From: Skermania sp. ID1734
GTDB taxonomy: Bacteria > Actinomycetota > Actinomycetes > Mycobacteriales > Mycobacteriaceae
Direction: 5' to 3'
NCBI RefSeq assembly: GCF_007489285.1
Contig: NZ_VLIY01000009.1
Location: 124,001 to 188,000 of the forward strand
DNA length: 64,000 nucleotides
Positions 33,736-42,130 of this stretch are shown piece after piece. The notes under the pieces are model-generated. The model was not told where the DNA came from, ran no database searches, and saw only the letters and a list, made by a program, of their open reading frames with translations. Made by a program: the position numbers and the translations under genes. Each line of letters begins with the position of its first letter. The stretch's first letter is position 1.

Positions 33736-34745
33736 CGACGGACACGAAAACGGCCGAGCTCTCGGCAGCCAGTCTCGGCGGCGGGGAGTCACGACCGCCG
33801 AAACGGCGCGGCCTGCGCAGTGTGCACGCCTGGCTGCTGATCACCCCGGTGCTGATCGCGCTGGCCGTGGTCATCGGTTACCCGGTGTTGCGCGCGCTGT
33901 GGATGTCGTTCACCAAGGACGCCGGGCTCGACCCGACGACCGGCATGTTCACCGCCGGGGGGTCGGCCGGGTTTTCCAATTACACCCATTGGTTGCTGCA
34001 ACAGTGCCCGGCGCCCGGCGGGGCGCTGGACGCCTGTCCGCCCGGCACGCTCGGCTCGCAGTTCTGGGGCGCGGTCGGGGTGACGTTGTTTTTCACCGTC
34101 GTCACCGTGGCATTGGAGGCGACCATCGGCCTGGGCATGGCCGTGGTGATGGGCAAGACCTTCAAGGGCCGGGCGCTGCTGCGCGCGGCGGTGCTGATCC
34201 CGTGGGCGATTCCGACCGCTGTCACGGCGAAGCTCTGGGCCTTCATGTTCGCCTACGACGGCGTGGTGAACCGGGTGTTCGGCACGCACATTTTGTGGAC
34301 GTCGGATGCCTGGCCGGCACGCTTTGCGGTGATCATCGCCGATGTCTGGAAGACCACGCCGTTCATGGCACTGCTGATTCTGGCGGGGTTGCAGATGATT
34401 CCCGAGGACGTCTATGAGGCGGCGCGGGTGGACGGCGCTTCTGCCTGGCAGCGATTCGTGCACATCACCTTGCCGCTGGTAAAGCCCGCGCTGCTGGTAG
34501 CGATCCTGTTCCGGACCATGGACGCGCTGCGCATGTACGACCTGCCCGCGATCCTGACCCTCGACAATGGCGCCACAAGGACGGTGTCGATTCTGGTGGT
34601 GGATCAGATTCGGCAGGGGGCGAACAGCGCGGCGGCCCTGTCCACGATCACCTTTGTGATGATCTTCCTGGTGGCGTTTGTGCTGGTGAAGTTCTTGGGT
34701 GCGAATGCGGTGCGAACCCAGGAAGCTCAGCGGGAGGCGCGATGA
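33732..34745 (+). CDS. sugA: Sugar ABC transporter permease, SugA-like
   Basis: 337 residues; the start overlaps the lpqY stop. Six membrane helices after a 30-residue cytoplasmic N-terminus. The EAA loop that contacts the ATPase is YEAARVDGASAWQRFVHITL. A Cys-containing loop between helices 1 and 2 (CPAPGGALDACPPG) is outward-facing and could form a disulfide. It overlaps the next permease gene by 4 nt. It forms the membrane channel with SugB. Confidence 0.83.
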   Translation: MTTDTKTAELSAASLGGGESRPPKRRGLRSVHAWLLITPVLIALAVVIGYPVLRALWMSFTKDAGLDPTTGMFTAGGSAGFSNYTHWLLQQCPAPGGALDACPPGTLGSQFWGAVGVTLFFTVVTVALEATIGLGMAVVMGKTFKGRALLRAAVLIPWAIPTAVTAKLWAFMFAYDGVVNRVFGTHILWTSDAWPARFAVIIADVWKTTPFMALLILAGLQMIPEDVYEAARVDGASAWQRFVHITLPLVKPALLVAILFRTMDALRMYDLPAILTLDNGATRTVSILVVDQIRQGANSAAALSTITFVMIFLVAFVLVKFLGANAVRTQEAQREAR

Positions 34746-35620
34746 TGGCTCACCGCGCTCCCGAGGCACCTGTCGTCATCAAGCGCCAACGCTTCCGCAT
34801 CGGCTCCCTGCGCGTGTACGTCGGCGTGCTGATCATCTTGATCTGGGGGCTGGCGCCGTTTTACTGGATGGCGGTCACCGCATTCCGCGATCCTGCCTAC
34901 ACGTTCGACACCACCCCGTGGCCGACGCACGTGACACTGACGAACTTCGTCAATGCGTTCGACACCAGTCGCGGCAACCACTTTGGCCAGGCGCTGATCA
35001 ACAGCCTGATCATCGGCGGCGCGACGACCCTGATCGCGGTCGTGCTGGGCGTGTTCGCCGCCTACGCGCTCGCTCGGGTCATGTTCACGGGCCGCTACCT
35101 GGTGGCTGGGATCATTCTGGGCGCGTCGATGTTCCCGGTGGTCGCGTTGGTGACCCCGTTGTTCCAGCTGTTCACCAACATCGGCTGGATCGGCCACTAC
35201 CAGGCGATGATCATCCCCAACATTTCGTTCGTGTTGCCGATGACGGTGTACATCCTGGCGTCGTTCTTCAGCGAGTTGCCATGGGAGCTGGAGGAGGCGG
35301 CGCGGATCGACGGCGCCAACCGATTCCAGGCCTTCCGGTTGGTGATGCTCCCGCTGGCCGCGCCGGCGGTGTTCACCACCGCGATTCTCGCGTTCATCGC
35401 GGCCGTCAACGAATACCTGCTCGCCCGATTGCTCTCCAGCGATGCGACCGAGCCGGTGACGGTCGCCATCGCACGCTTCTCCGGGAATGACCCGCACGTG
35501 GAGCCGTACACGGCGATCATGGCAGCCGGAACGATCGTGACCGTGCCGCTCGTGGTCATGGTGCTGATCTTCCAGCGGCGCATCATTTCCGGCCTGACCG
35601 CGGGCGGCGTCAAGAGCTGA
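34742..35620 (+). CDS. sugB: Sugar ABC transporter permease, SugB-like
   Basis: 292 residues, ATG at 34742 (a second ATG follows directly). Six helices; the EAA loop is LEEAARIDGANRFQAFRLVML. It has the MalG-like ending FQRRIISGLTAGGVKS. It is the last gene of the lpqY-sugA-sugB operon, which lacks its ATPase here. The ATPase at 29340 is the obvious partner. Confidence 0.83.
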   Translation: MMAHRAPEAPVVIKRQRFRIGSLRVYVGVLIILIWGLAPFYWMAVTAFRDPAYTFDTTPWPTHVTLTNFVNAFDTSRGNHFGQALINSLIIGGATTLIAVVLGVFAAYALARVMFTGRYLVAGIILGASMFPVVALVTPLFQLFTNIGWIGHYQAMIIPNISFVLPMTVYILASFFSELPWELEEAARIDGANRFQAFRLVMLPLAAPAVFTTAILAFIAAVNEYLLARLLSSDATEPVTVAIARFSGNDPHVEPYTAIMAAGTIVTVPLVVMVLIFQRRIISGLTAGGVKS

Positions 35621-35710
35621 GCGGACTGGCCGACCATGTGCGTCTGCGGCTAGGGTGGCGAGCGGCAATTTTTCGCCCGATTCCCGGGGCAATCGGAGGC
35701 GGCACACATC

Positions 35711-37828
35711 GTGAGCGAGCATCGCCACGCGGCAACTGCTAGATCGGCGACATCGAAGCGATCGGCTGGTCGGCGTGTTCTGCGCGTCTGCGCATGGCTG
35801 CTGGCAATAGTCATCGTGGTGCCGCTGGTGTGGTTCGTCATCAGCTACGCGCGCACAGATGTGCCGGAGCCGGCGGACATGCGCACCAATCAGGTAGCCA
35901 CCATCGTCGCGGCAGACGGCAAAACGGTGCTGAGCAAAGTGGTTCCGCCCGACGGCAACCGCACCGAGGTGCCGCTCTCGGCGGCGCCGAAACATGTGCG
36001 GGACGCGGTGCTTTCGGCCGAGGACCGCAACTTCTACTCCAACCCCGGGTTCTCGGTCACCGGCTTCCTCCGGGCCGCGCGCGACAACATTTTGGGCCGC
36101 GACAGCGCGGGTGGCGGTTCGACGATCACCCAGCAATACGTGAAGAACGCGCTGGTCGGGTCGCAGCGCACCATCGCGCGCAAGTGGGACGAGCTGGTGA
36201 TCTCGGCGAAGATGGCGCGCGAATGGAGCAAGGACGACATCCTCGAGGCCTACCTCAACACCATCTACTTCGGCCGCGGCGCGTACGGCATCGCCGCCGC
36301 ATCGAAGGCGTACTTCAACAAACCGGTCGAGGCCCTGAGCGTCGCCGAAGGCGCGGTGCTGGCGGCGGTGATCCGCAGTCCGTCGGGACTGGACCCGGAT
36401 ACCCATCTTCCCCAGTTGCGGGCCCGCTGGGACTACGTCATGGACGGCATGGTCGAGATGGGCGCATTGAGCAGCGCTGATCGGCACGCCACGGCGTTTC
36501 CGGCGATCGTGCCGCTCAATCAGGTGGCCGACAACGGGGCCAGTCATGGGCCTGAAGGGCTGATCCGCACGCAGGTGGTGCGTGAGTTGGCCGCGATAGG
36601 CGTCAGCGAGGACGATCTGAATACCGGCGGATTACAGATCACCACCACCATCGACCCGAAGACGCAGCAGGCGGCGGTCGACGCGGTGAACAACGTGATG
36701 GACGGCGAGCCCGGCGAATTGCGCACCGCGGTGGTGTCGATCGACCCACGAACCGGCGCGGTGCGCGGCTATTACGGCGGCGCGGACGGCGCCGGGTTCG
36801 ACTTCGCGCAGGCGCCGCTGCAAACCGGCTCGGCTTTCAAGGTGTTCGGCTTGGCCGCGGCGTTGAACGACGGCATTCCACTGTCCGCGATGTACAGCAG
36901 CGCACCGCTGACCGTTGGAAATGTGAATATCACCAACGTCGAGGGCGAGTCGTGCGGGACATGCACGATTGCACAGGCACTGAAGCAGTCGCTCAACACG
37001 AGCTTCTATCGGCTCGAGTTGTCGATGAAGCACGGTGCCCAGAAAATCGCCGATGCCGCGCACGCTGCAGGAATTCCGGAGTCCATCCCTGGCGTGCCCG
37101 GCAAGAGCCTGAGCGAGAACGGTGGTCCGCCGGAGAACGGAATTGTTCTCGGGCAGTACCTGGTTCGGCCCATCGACATGGCCTCCGCGTATGCCACTCT
37201 CGCCGCCAACGGGATGTACCACGCTCCGCACTTCATCCAGCGCGTCGTCAAAGCCGATGGCACCGTGCTGTTCGATCGGCCCGCCGATCCCGGCGAGCAA
37301 CGGATCAAGCCAGCGGTCGCCGAAAATGTGACTCAGGCGATGATCCCGATCGCGTCATATTCGCGCGGCCACGGTCTGGCCGGCGGGCGGCCGTCCGCCG
37401 CCAAAACGGGCACCACGCAGCTTGGCGATACCGGGTTGAACAAGGACGCCTGGATGGTCGGCTACACACCATCGTTGGCCACTGCGGTGTGGGTGGGGAC
37501 CGAGAAGGCGCAGTCGATCACCAACGCCAACGGCGCGATGATCTACGGCTCGGGCCTGCCGTCGGACATCTGGAAGAAGACGATGGACGCGTCGCTGAAG
37601 GGCACCGACTTCGAAAACTTCCCGTGGCCCGATCCGATCGGCGGGCAGGCTGGCGTTCCGTCGTACTCCGGCCCTTCCGGTCCAGCGAACACCAACGCAG
37701 ACGATGCACCGGCGCCCGCTCCGGCGCCCATGCCGCAGCTGCAGATTCAGCTGCCGCCGCCACCCCGGTTGCCGCCGTTGCGGCAGGTGGAAATCCTGCC
37801 GGGGATCACGATCCCACTGCCGGGCTGA
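35711..37828 (+). CDS. Class A penicillin-binding protein (PonA-like), copy 1
   Basis: 705 residues, GTG start with AATCGGAGG upstream. A short cytoplasmic N-terminus and one membrane helix (about 28-46) are followed by a glycosyltransferase 51 domain with the catalytic Glu E104 in AEDRNFYS and GGGSTITQQYVKNA. The transpeptidase domain has S374-x-x-K377, the SLN triad in QSLNTSF and KTG in AAKTGTTQ. A Pro-rich tail (about 660-690) ends it. It polymerises and cross-links peptidoglycan at the cell surface. It is shorter at the N-terminus than the second copy at 42131 and clearly diverged from it. Confidence 0.9.
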   Translation: MSEHRHAATARSATSKRSAGRRVLRVCAWLLAIVIVVPLVWFVISYARTDVPEPADMRTNQVATIVAADGKTVLSKVVPPDGNRTEVPLSAAPKHVRDAVLSAEDRNFYSNPGFSVTGFLRAARDNILGRDSAGGGSTITQQYVKNALVGSQRTIARKWDELVISAKMAREWSKDDILEAYLNTIYFGRGAYGIAAASKAYFNKPVEALSVAEGAVLAAVIRSPSGLDPDTHLPQLRARWDYVMDGMVEMGALSSADRHATAFPAIVPLNQVADNGASHGPEGLIRTQVVRELAAIGVSEDDLNTGGLQITTTIDPKTQQAAVDAVNNVMDGEPGELRTAVVSIDPRTGAVRGYYGGADGAGFDFAQAPLQTGSAFKVFGLAAALNDGIPLSAMYSSAPLTVGNVNITNVEGESCGTCTIAQALKQSLNTSFYRLELSMKHGAQKIADAAHAAGIPESIPGVPGKSLSENGGPPENGIVLGQYLVRPIDMASAYATLAANGMYHAPHFIQRVVKADGTVLFDRPADPGEQRIKPAVAENVTQAMIPIASYSRGHGLAGGRPSAAKTGTTQLGDTGLNKDAWMVGYTPSLATAVWVGTEKAQSITNANGAMIYGSGLPSDIWKKTMDASLKGTDFENFPWPDPIGGQAGVPSYSGPSGPANTNADDAPAPAPAPMPQLQIQLPPPPRLPPLRQVEILPGITIPLPG

Positions 37829-37862
37829 GCCGAGGCCAGCTTCCGCTTAGCCGGACTTCCAC

Positions 37863-37921
37863 CGCGGAAGCAGGGGTCCCCTACTGCACGCTGACGCAAG
37901 TAGTGGTCCCCTGCTTCCGCG
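37863..37921. repeat. Long imperfect inverted repeat after PBP copy 1
   Basis: Arms of 23 nt (37863-37885 and 37899-37921) match at 21 positions around a 13-nt loop; the outer 14 bp CGCGGAAGCAGGGG are perfect. It lies in the convergent gap between the PBP and ino1 genes. It may be a terminator or a mobile palindromic repeat. Confidence 0.6.
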
Positions 37922-37969
37922 AAATAGGGGAACAAACTGCGAACGCTGCGAACGCCCCCGGGACAGCAG

Positions 37970-38000
37970 AAGGCCCGCCGACACCTGGCCGGCGGGCCTT
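37970..38000. terminator. Hairpin terminator between PBP copy 1 and ino1
   Basis: AAGGCCCGCCG and CGGCGGGCCTT form a perfect 11-bp stem around 9 nt, followed on the plus strand by TC and on the minus strand by the ino1 3' end 14 bp away. It is suited to ending both convergent transcripts. Confidence 0.65.
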
Positions 38001-38013
38001 TCGACAACTGCTA

Positions 38014-39138
38014 TCAGGCCTCGACGATGAACGCCTCAAGCTCGGCACGGGCCTTGTCGTCGGCCATCTGCACCGGCGGCGACTTCATCAGGTACGCCGA
38101 AGCCGGGTAGACCGGACCGCCGATGCCGCGGTCGAGCGCGATCTTCGCGGCGCGCACCGCGTCGATGATGATGCCCGCCGAGTTCGGCGAGTCCCACACC
38201 TCGAGCTTGTACTCCAGGTTCAGCGGCACGTCACCGAACGCGCGACCCTCGAGGCGGACGTACGCCCACTTGCGGTCGTCGAGCCACTCGACGTAGTCCG
38301 ACGGGCCGATGTGCACGTTGCGGTCGTGTACCTTGCCCGACAGCGGGCCCTCGAGGTTGGAGGTGACGGCCTGAGTCTTGGACACCTTCTTGGACTCCAA
38401 CCGCTCACGCTCGAGCATGTTCTTGAAGTCCATGTTGCCGCCGACGTTGAGCTGGTAGGTGCGGTCGAGCACCACGCCGCGGTCTTCGAAGAGCTTGGCC
38501 ATCACGCGGTGGGTGATGGTGGCGCCGACCTGCGACTTGATGTCGTCGCCGACGATCGGGATGCCGGCGGACTTGAACTTCTCCGCCCACACCGGGTCGC
38601 TGGCGATGAACACCGGCAACGCGTTGACGAAGGCGACGCCCGCGTCGATCGCGCACTGGGCGTAGAACTTGTCAGCTTCTTCCGAACCCACCGGCAGGTA
38701 CGACACCAGCACGTCGACTTTGGCGTCCTTCAGGGCCTGCACCACGTCGACTGGCTCGCCGTCGGACAGCTCGATGGTCTGCGCGTAGTACTTGCCGATG
38801 CCGTCGAGCGTCGGACCGCGCAGCACCGGAACGTCCAGCGGCGGCACGTCGGTGATCTTGATGGTGTTGTTCTCGCTCGCGAGGATGGCCTCGGACAGGT
38901 CGAAGCCCACCTTCTTCGCGTCGACGTCGAAGGCGGCGACGAACTTCACGTCGCGCACGTGGTAGTCACCGAACTTGACGTGCATCAAGCCGGGGACCGA
39001 CGCGGTCTCGTCTGCATCCTTGTAGTACTGCACGCCCTGGACCAAGGATGAGGCGCAGTTACCCACGCCCACAATGGCCACGCGCACAGAGGGCGTGGAG
39101 CCTGCGGAACGCCCCGTCGATACTGTGTTGTCACCCAT
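38014..39138 (-). CDS. ino1: Inositol-1-phosphate synthase
   Basis: 374 residues. NAD-dependent conversion of glucose-6-phosphate to myo-inositol-1-phosphate, the entry step to phosphatidylinositol mannosides and mycothiol. The NAD motif [12 protein letters not shown] (24-35) and the family blocks [34 protein letters not shown] and [10 protein letters not shown] are intact. Length is that of actinobacterial Ino1. The start overlaps the end of the PadR gene by 8 nt, so the two are co-transcribed from the PadR promoter. The same order occurs at Rv0046c-Rv0047c. Confidence 0.96.
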   Translation of the reverse strand: MGDNTVSTGRSAGSTPSVRVAIVGVGNCASSLVQGVQYYKDADETASVPGLMHVKFGDYHVRDVKFVAAFDVDAKKVGFDLSEAILASENNTIKITDVPPLDVPVLRGPTLDGIGKYYAQTIELSDGEPVDVVQALKDAKVDVLVSYLPVGSEEADKFYAQCAIDAGVAFVNALPVFIASDPVWAEKFKSAGIPIVGDDIKSQVGATITHRVMAKLFEDRGVVLDRTYQLNVGGNMDFKNMLERERLESKKVSKTQAVTSNLEGPLSGKVHDRNVHIGPSDYVEWLDDRKWAYVRLEGRAFGDVPLNLEYKLEVWDSPNSAGIIIDAVRAAKIALDRGIGGPVYPASAYLMKSPPVQMADDKARAELEAFIVEA

Positions 39139-39712
39139 GGTCGGGTTCTCCTTCTACTTGTGGTGCTGTCTTCTGCGCTGCTCTACTGCTCGCCTCGGCG
39201 GTGGAACGCTCGGCGGCGATGAGTTCGTTGAGCCAGCGCACTTCGCGCTCGCTGGATTCGAGACCGAGTTGATGGAGTTGACGGGTGTAGCGGTCGAACG
39301 AGCCGCTGGCGCGACTGATCGCCTCCCGTAGCCCCTCCCGGCGCTCTTCGACCTGGCGACGTCTGCCCTCGAGGATCCGCATCCGCGCTTCCGCGGGGGT
39401 GCGGCTGAAGAAGGCGAGATGAACGCCGAAGCCGTCATCGGTGTAGTTCTGCGGTCCGGTGTCTGCGACCAACTCGGCGAAACGCTGCTTGCCTTTAGGT
39501 GTCAGTTCGTAGACGCGGCGCGCCCGTCGAATGGATCCGGCGGGCACCTCCTCGGCGATCAACCCGTCGGCCTGCATGCGACGCAGCGTCGGGTACAGCG
39601 ATCCATACGAGAAAGCACGGAAGGCCCCCAGCAGGCCGGTGAGCCGCTTACGCAGCTCGTAGCCATGCATGGGCGACTCCAGGAGCAGCCCGAGGATCGC
39701 CAGTTCGAGCAC
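39131..39712 (-). CDS. PadR-family transcriptional regulator
   Basis: 193 residues. The N-terminal winged helix ([19 protein letters not shown], then [18 protein letters not shown]) is classic PadR, and the C-terminal half is the Vir_act_alpha_C helical dimerisation domain. It reads straight into ino1. A perfect palindrome 55 bp upstream (39767-39789) is the likely autoregulatory operator, so this protein probably controls inositol synthesis, as proposed for Rv0047c-like genes by position. Confidence 0.9.
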   Translation of the reverse strand: MLELAILGLLLESPMHGYELRKRLTGLLGAFRAFSYGSLYPTLRRMQADGLIAEEVPAGSIRRARRVYELTPKGKQRFAELVADTGPQNYTDDGFGVHLAFFSRTPAEARMRILEGRRRQVEERREGLREAISRASGSFDRYTRQLHQLGLESSEREVRWLNELIAAERSTAEASSRAAQKTAPQVEGEPDHG

Positions 39713-39766
39713 CGGGCTGTCACCTCCTGGTTGTGCGCTCAGATCTAACCGATTGATGCGATGCCC

Positions 39767-39789
39767 AACTATATCGCGCCGATATAGTT
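39767..39789. promoter_or_regulatory. PadR operator
   Basis: AACTATATCG and CGATATAGTT are exact inverted repeats around CGC, in the gap between the PadR start (39712) and the DUF1707 stop (39826). The TATATCG/CGATATA arms are of the kind bound by PadR proteins in actinobacteria. Confidence 0.7.
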
Positions 39790-39825
39790 TCGTACAGTTC
39801 GGCCCGATACAACGTGACGAGATGC

Positions 39826-40641
39826 TCAGCGCCGGTAGGGCACGGCGCGGCTGATCACGCCGGCGAGTGATGTCTCCACAAATCCGCCGCGTCCAACGCT
39901 GTTCGCCGCGTAAATCCGGATCGTCGGCGCACCGGACGTGGTGTCGACCATGATGTGACTGATCGCGGCGTCGGGAACCTCGACCAATCCGCTGATGGTC
40001 GTCATCAGCTTCACCAGCGCCGGCAGGTTCATTGCATCGAGATCGAACGAAACTGTCGCGGGGTCGCGGTCGGACACGCTCCCCGGAGAAAAGCCCCCGC
40101 GGTAGGAGTAGTCGATGGCGCGATCGGGGCGATCATCCATGCGAACGACCGCCGCGTACCGGGCGCCGAACGCTGGGTAGAACACCGCGCTGTCGGCCTG
40201 GGTATCGCCGAAGCGCGCGCGGTACTGGTCACGGAATGACTGCAGACCCGCGACCGTATTGAAGTCGACGACCGGCGCGACGATGGGCGTCACCGCCGGC
40301 TGGCTGGACGGAACCTGGGCACCGCCAGCCTCACTGCCGGACGCGACGAACCAGCATCCGACGCCCGTAAGCGCGAGCAGCAGCGCCAGCGCAACCGCGC
40401 CCGGCAGCCAGGATCGAGTGGCTACGACTGCCGGACGAATCGGCGGGTCGCGGAATTCGGGCTCGAGCTGAAGATCGGCAAGCAGCCCGTCGAGTTCGCC
40501 GAGCGTCTTTGCGGCATTCGCGGCCACCACCCGATCGCCGTGCTCCGCTGGGCTGAGTTGGCCGTCGGCGTATGCCGCGTCCAGCTTGGACACGGCCGCG
40601 ACCCGATCGACATCCCGGGCGCGTAATCGTGCGACCCCCAC
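39826..40641 (-). CDS. DUF1707 membrane protein, copy 1
   Basis: 271 residues, GTG start with GGAGGACTT upstream. An N-terminal DUF1707 domain (RARDVDRVAAVSKLDAAYAD, GQLSPAEHGDRVVAA) is followed by one membrane helix at about 78-98 and an outer domain of about 170 residues. The function is unknown; DUF1707 is related to SHOCT-like short domains. It has a neighbouring paralogue with the same layout. Both correspond in position to Rv0048c. Confidence 0.8.
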   Translation of the reverse strand: MGVARLRARDVDRVAAVSKLDAAYADGQLSPAEHGDRVVAANAAKTLGELDGLLADLQLEPEFRDPPIRPAVVATRSWLPGAVALALLLALTGVGCWFVASGSEAGGAQVPSSQPAVTPIVAPVVDFNTVAGLQSFRDQYRARFGDTQADSAVFYPAFGARYAAVVRMDDRPDRAIDYSYRGGFSPGSVSDRDPATVSFDLDAMNLPALVKLMTTISGLVEVPDAAISHIMVDTTSGAPTIRIYAANSVGRGGFVETSLAGVISRAVPYRR

Positions 40642-40662
40642 AAGTCCTCCTCGACGCGCAAT

Positions 40663-41418
40663 CTACTTGGCTGGATCGAACGGGTAGACCGCGGCAAACT
40701 TGCCATCGAGATCGGCGGAAAGGTAGCCCGACTCGCCTAGTTCGTTGCTCGCATGCACGGACAACGCGCCGAACTTGCCGCTCGAATCGACGATGAAATA
40801 GATCGTGTCTATCTGGCTCAGGTTCAGACTCTCGCCCGCGCCTTCGATCAATCCCGCCCAGGTGGGCAGATTCGCGCGGGCCAGGTCGATCGGCACAGTG
40901 CGCGGGTCGCGGGTGCCGGCATTCGTTGGATCCTTCCAGTCGCCGTTGAAGTAGTAGCTCAACGAGCGCCGGGGAGCCGCCGGGTCGGCGCGCTGGAACA
41001 CCGCATACGTCGGGTAGACCACCAGCTGATCCACGGTCGCCGTGCCGAAATGGTCCTGTGCGGCGCGGACCAAAGTCTGCAAACCGCTCAGCGACAGGTA
41101 GTTCGCGGCGTTCGAACCGCTCGAAGATCCGCCGCTGCACGACCGGACCGAGACCGTGACTACCAGGACGGTTGCCACGACCACGGCAGCGAGGAGTAGC
41201 CAGCCGCGACCGCCCGTCGGCTGCGCCGGCAACCGCAGCGGAGCGTCGCCGGGCTGTATCTGGAGGTCGTCGAGCAGGCCGTGCAGATCCTGCATGGTGA
41301 CGGCATGCATGGCGGACGCAACTCGCGCGTCGTGCTCGGCTTGGGTCAGTTGACCATCAGCCAGGCTGGCGTCCAGGACCCCGCACGCGTCGGAGCGATC
41401 GCTGTCGCGCGCCCGCAT
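40663..41418 (-). CDS. DUF1707 membrane protein, copy 2
   Basis: 251 residues from the ATG at 41418 (MRARDSDRSDACGVLDASLA); the longer frame upstream shows no family similarity. The DUF1707 segment is DGQLTQAEHDARVASAMHAV. The membrane helix is at about 70-92, followed by a Ser/Gly-rich linker and an outer domain with LSLSGLQTLVRAAQDHFGTA and IYFIVDSSGKFGALSVHASN that align with the first copy. The 21-bp gap to copy 1 indicates an operon created by duplication. Confidence 0.8.
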   Translation of the reverse strand: MRARDSDRSDACGVLDASLADGQLTQAEHDARVASAMHAVTMQDLHGLLDDLQIQPGDAPLRLPAQPTGGRGWLLLAAVVVATVLVVTVSVRSCSGGSSSGSNAANYLSLSGLQTLVRAAQDHFGTATVDQLVVYPTYAVFQRADPAAPRRSLSYYFNGDWKDPTNAGTRDPRTVPIDLARANLPTWAGLIEGAGESLNLSQIDTIYFIVDSSGKFGALSVHASNELGESGYLSADLDGKFAAVYPFDPAK

Positions 41419-41588
41419 TGTCGCAGGGCTGCGTCGTATTACCCGTAGGCCGTCGGGGAAACGGGTCGCCACCGAAGAATCATAGGTTCGTAAAGCGCAC
41501 AGCGATATTGCCTTGTGGCGTCTCGTCGTCGTCACACTTTTGGGTGTGCGGGGTCAATTCCCGCTTCTCCGCACGTACTCTGGTTTGC

Positions 41589-42017
41589 GTGCGAATACAG
41601 CGGCAGGTGGTGGACTACGCGCTTCAGCGCCGTTCGCTGCTTGCCGAGGTGTACGCGGGACGCACCGGCGTTTCCGAAGTGTGTGACGCCAGCCCTTACC
41701 TCTTGCGTGCCGCCAAGTTCCACGGCAAGCCCAGCAAGGTGATGTGCCCGATCTGCCGCAAGGAACAACTCACGCTCGTTTCGTGGGTGTTCGGTGACAC
41801 GCTCGGTCCAGTGTCGGGTTCGGCGCGTACCGCCGAGGAGCTGGTACGACTGGCAGCGGCACGGGAGGAATTCTCGGTGCATGTCGTCGAGGTGTGCCGG
41901 ACCTGCAGTTGGAACCATTTGGTTCAGTCGTACGTGCTCGGTATGGTGCCCTCCACCAAGCGTTCGCGGCGGTCTTCGGGCAGCCGCACGCCCAGCCGCC
42001 GCACCGCGACCGAATAG
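41589..42017 (+). CDS. DUF5318 zinc-ribbon-like protein (Rv0049 type)
   Basis: 142 residues, GTG at 41589. Two Cys pairs, CPICRKEQL (about 58-61) and CRTC (about 104-107), are spaced like a zinc ribbon. The start RIQRQVVDYALQRRSLLAEVYAGR is helical. The tail is Ser/Arg-rich and basic. In M. tuberculosis the homologue sits immediately before ponA1, as here (114 bp). The function is unknown; nucleic acid or protein binding through the zinc ribbon is inferred. Confidence 0.8.
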   Translation: MRIQRQVVDYALQRRSLLAEVYAGRTGVSEVCDASPYLLRAAKFHGKPSKVMCPICRKEQLTLVSWVFGDTLGPVSGSARTAEELVRLAAAREEFSVHVVEVCRTCSWNHLVQSYVLGMVPSTKRSRRSSGSRTPSRRTATE

Positions 42018-42130
42018 CGCTCCACCGACGAACGCGCTCATCAGCCATGTCCTGACCGACCGCGCCGAAGCGCTCACCTGTGTTTCGGCCCGAGAGAAAT
42101 GCTCCACTGTCTACACCGGGAGATTTGCCA

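Noticed and set aside
34727-36547. 606-residue open frame on the minus strand
   Set aside because: It is antisense to SugB and a PBP and its translation is low-complexity His/Arg-rich.
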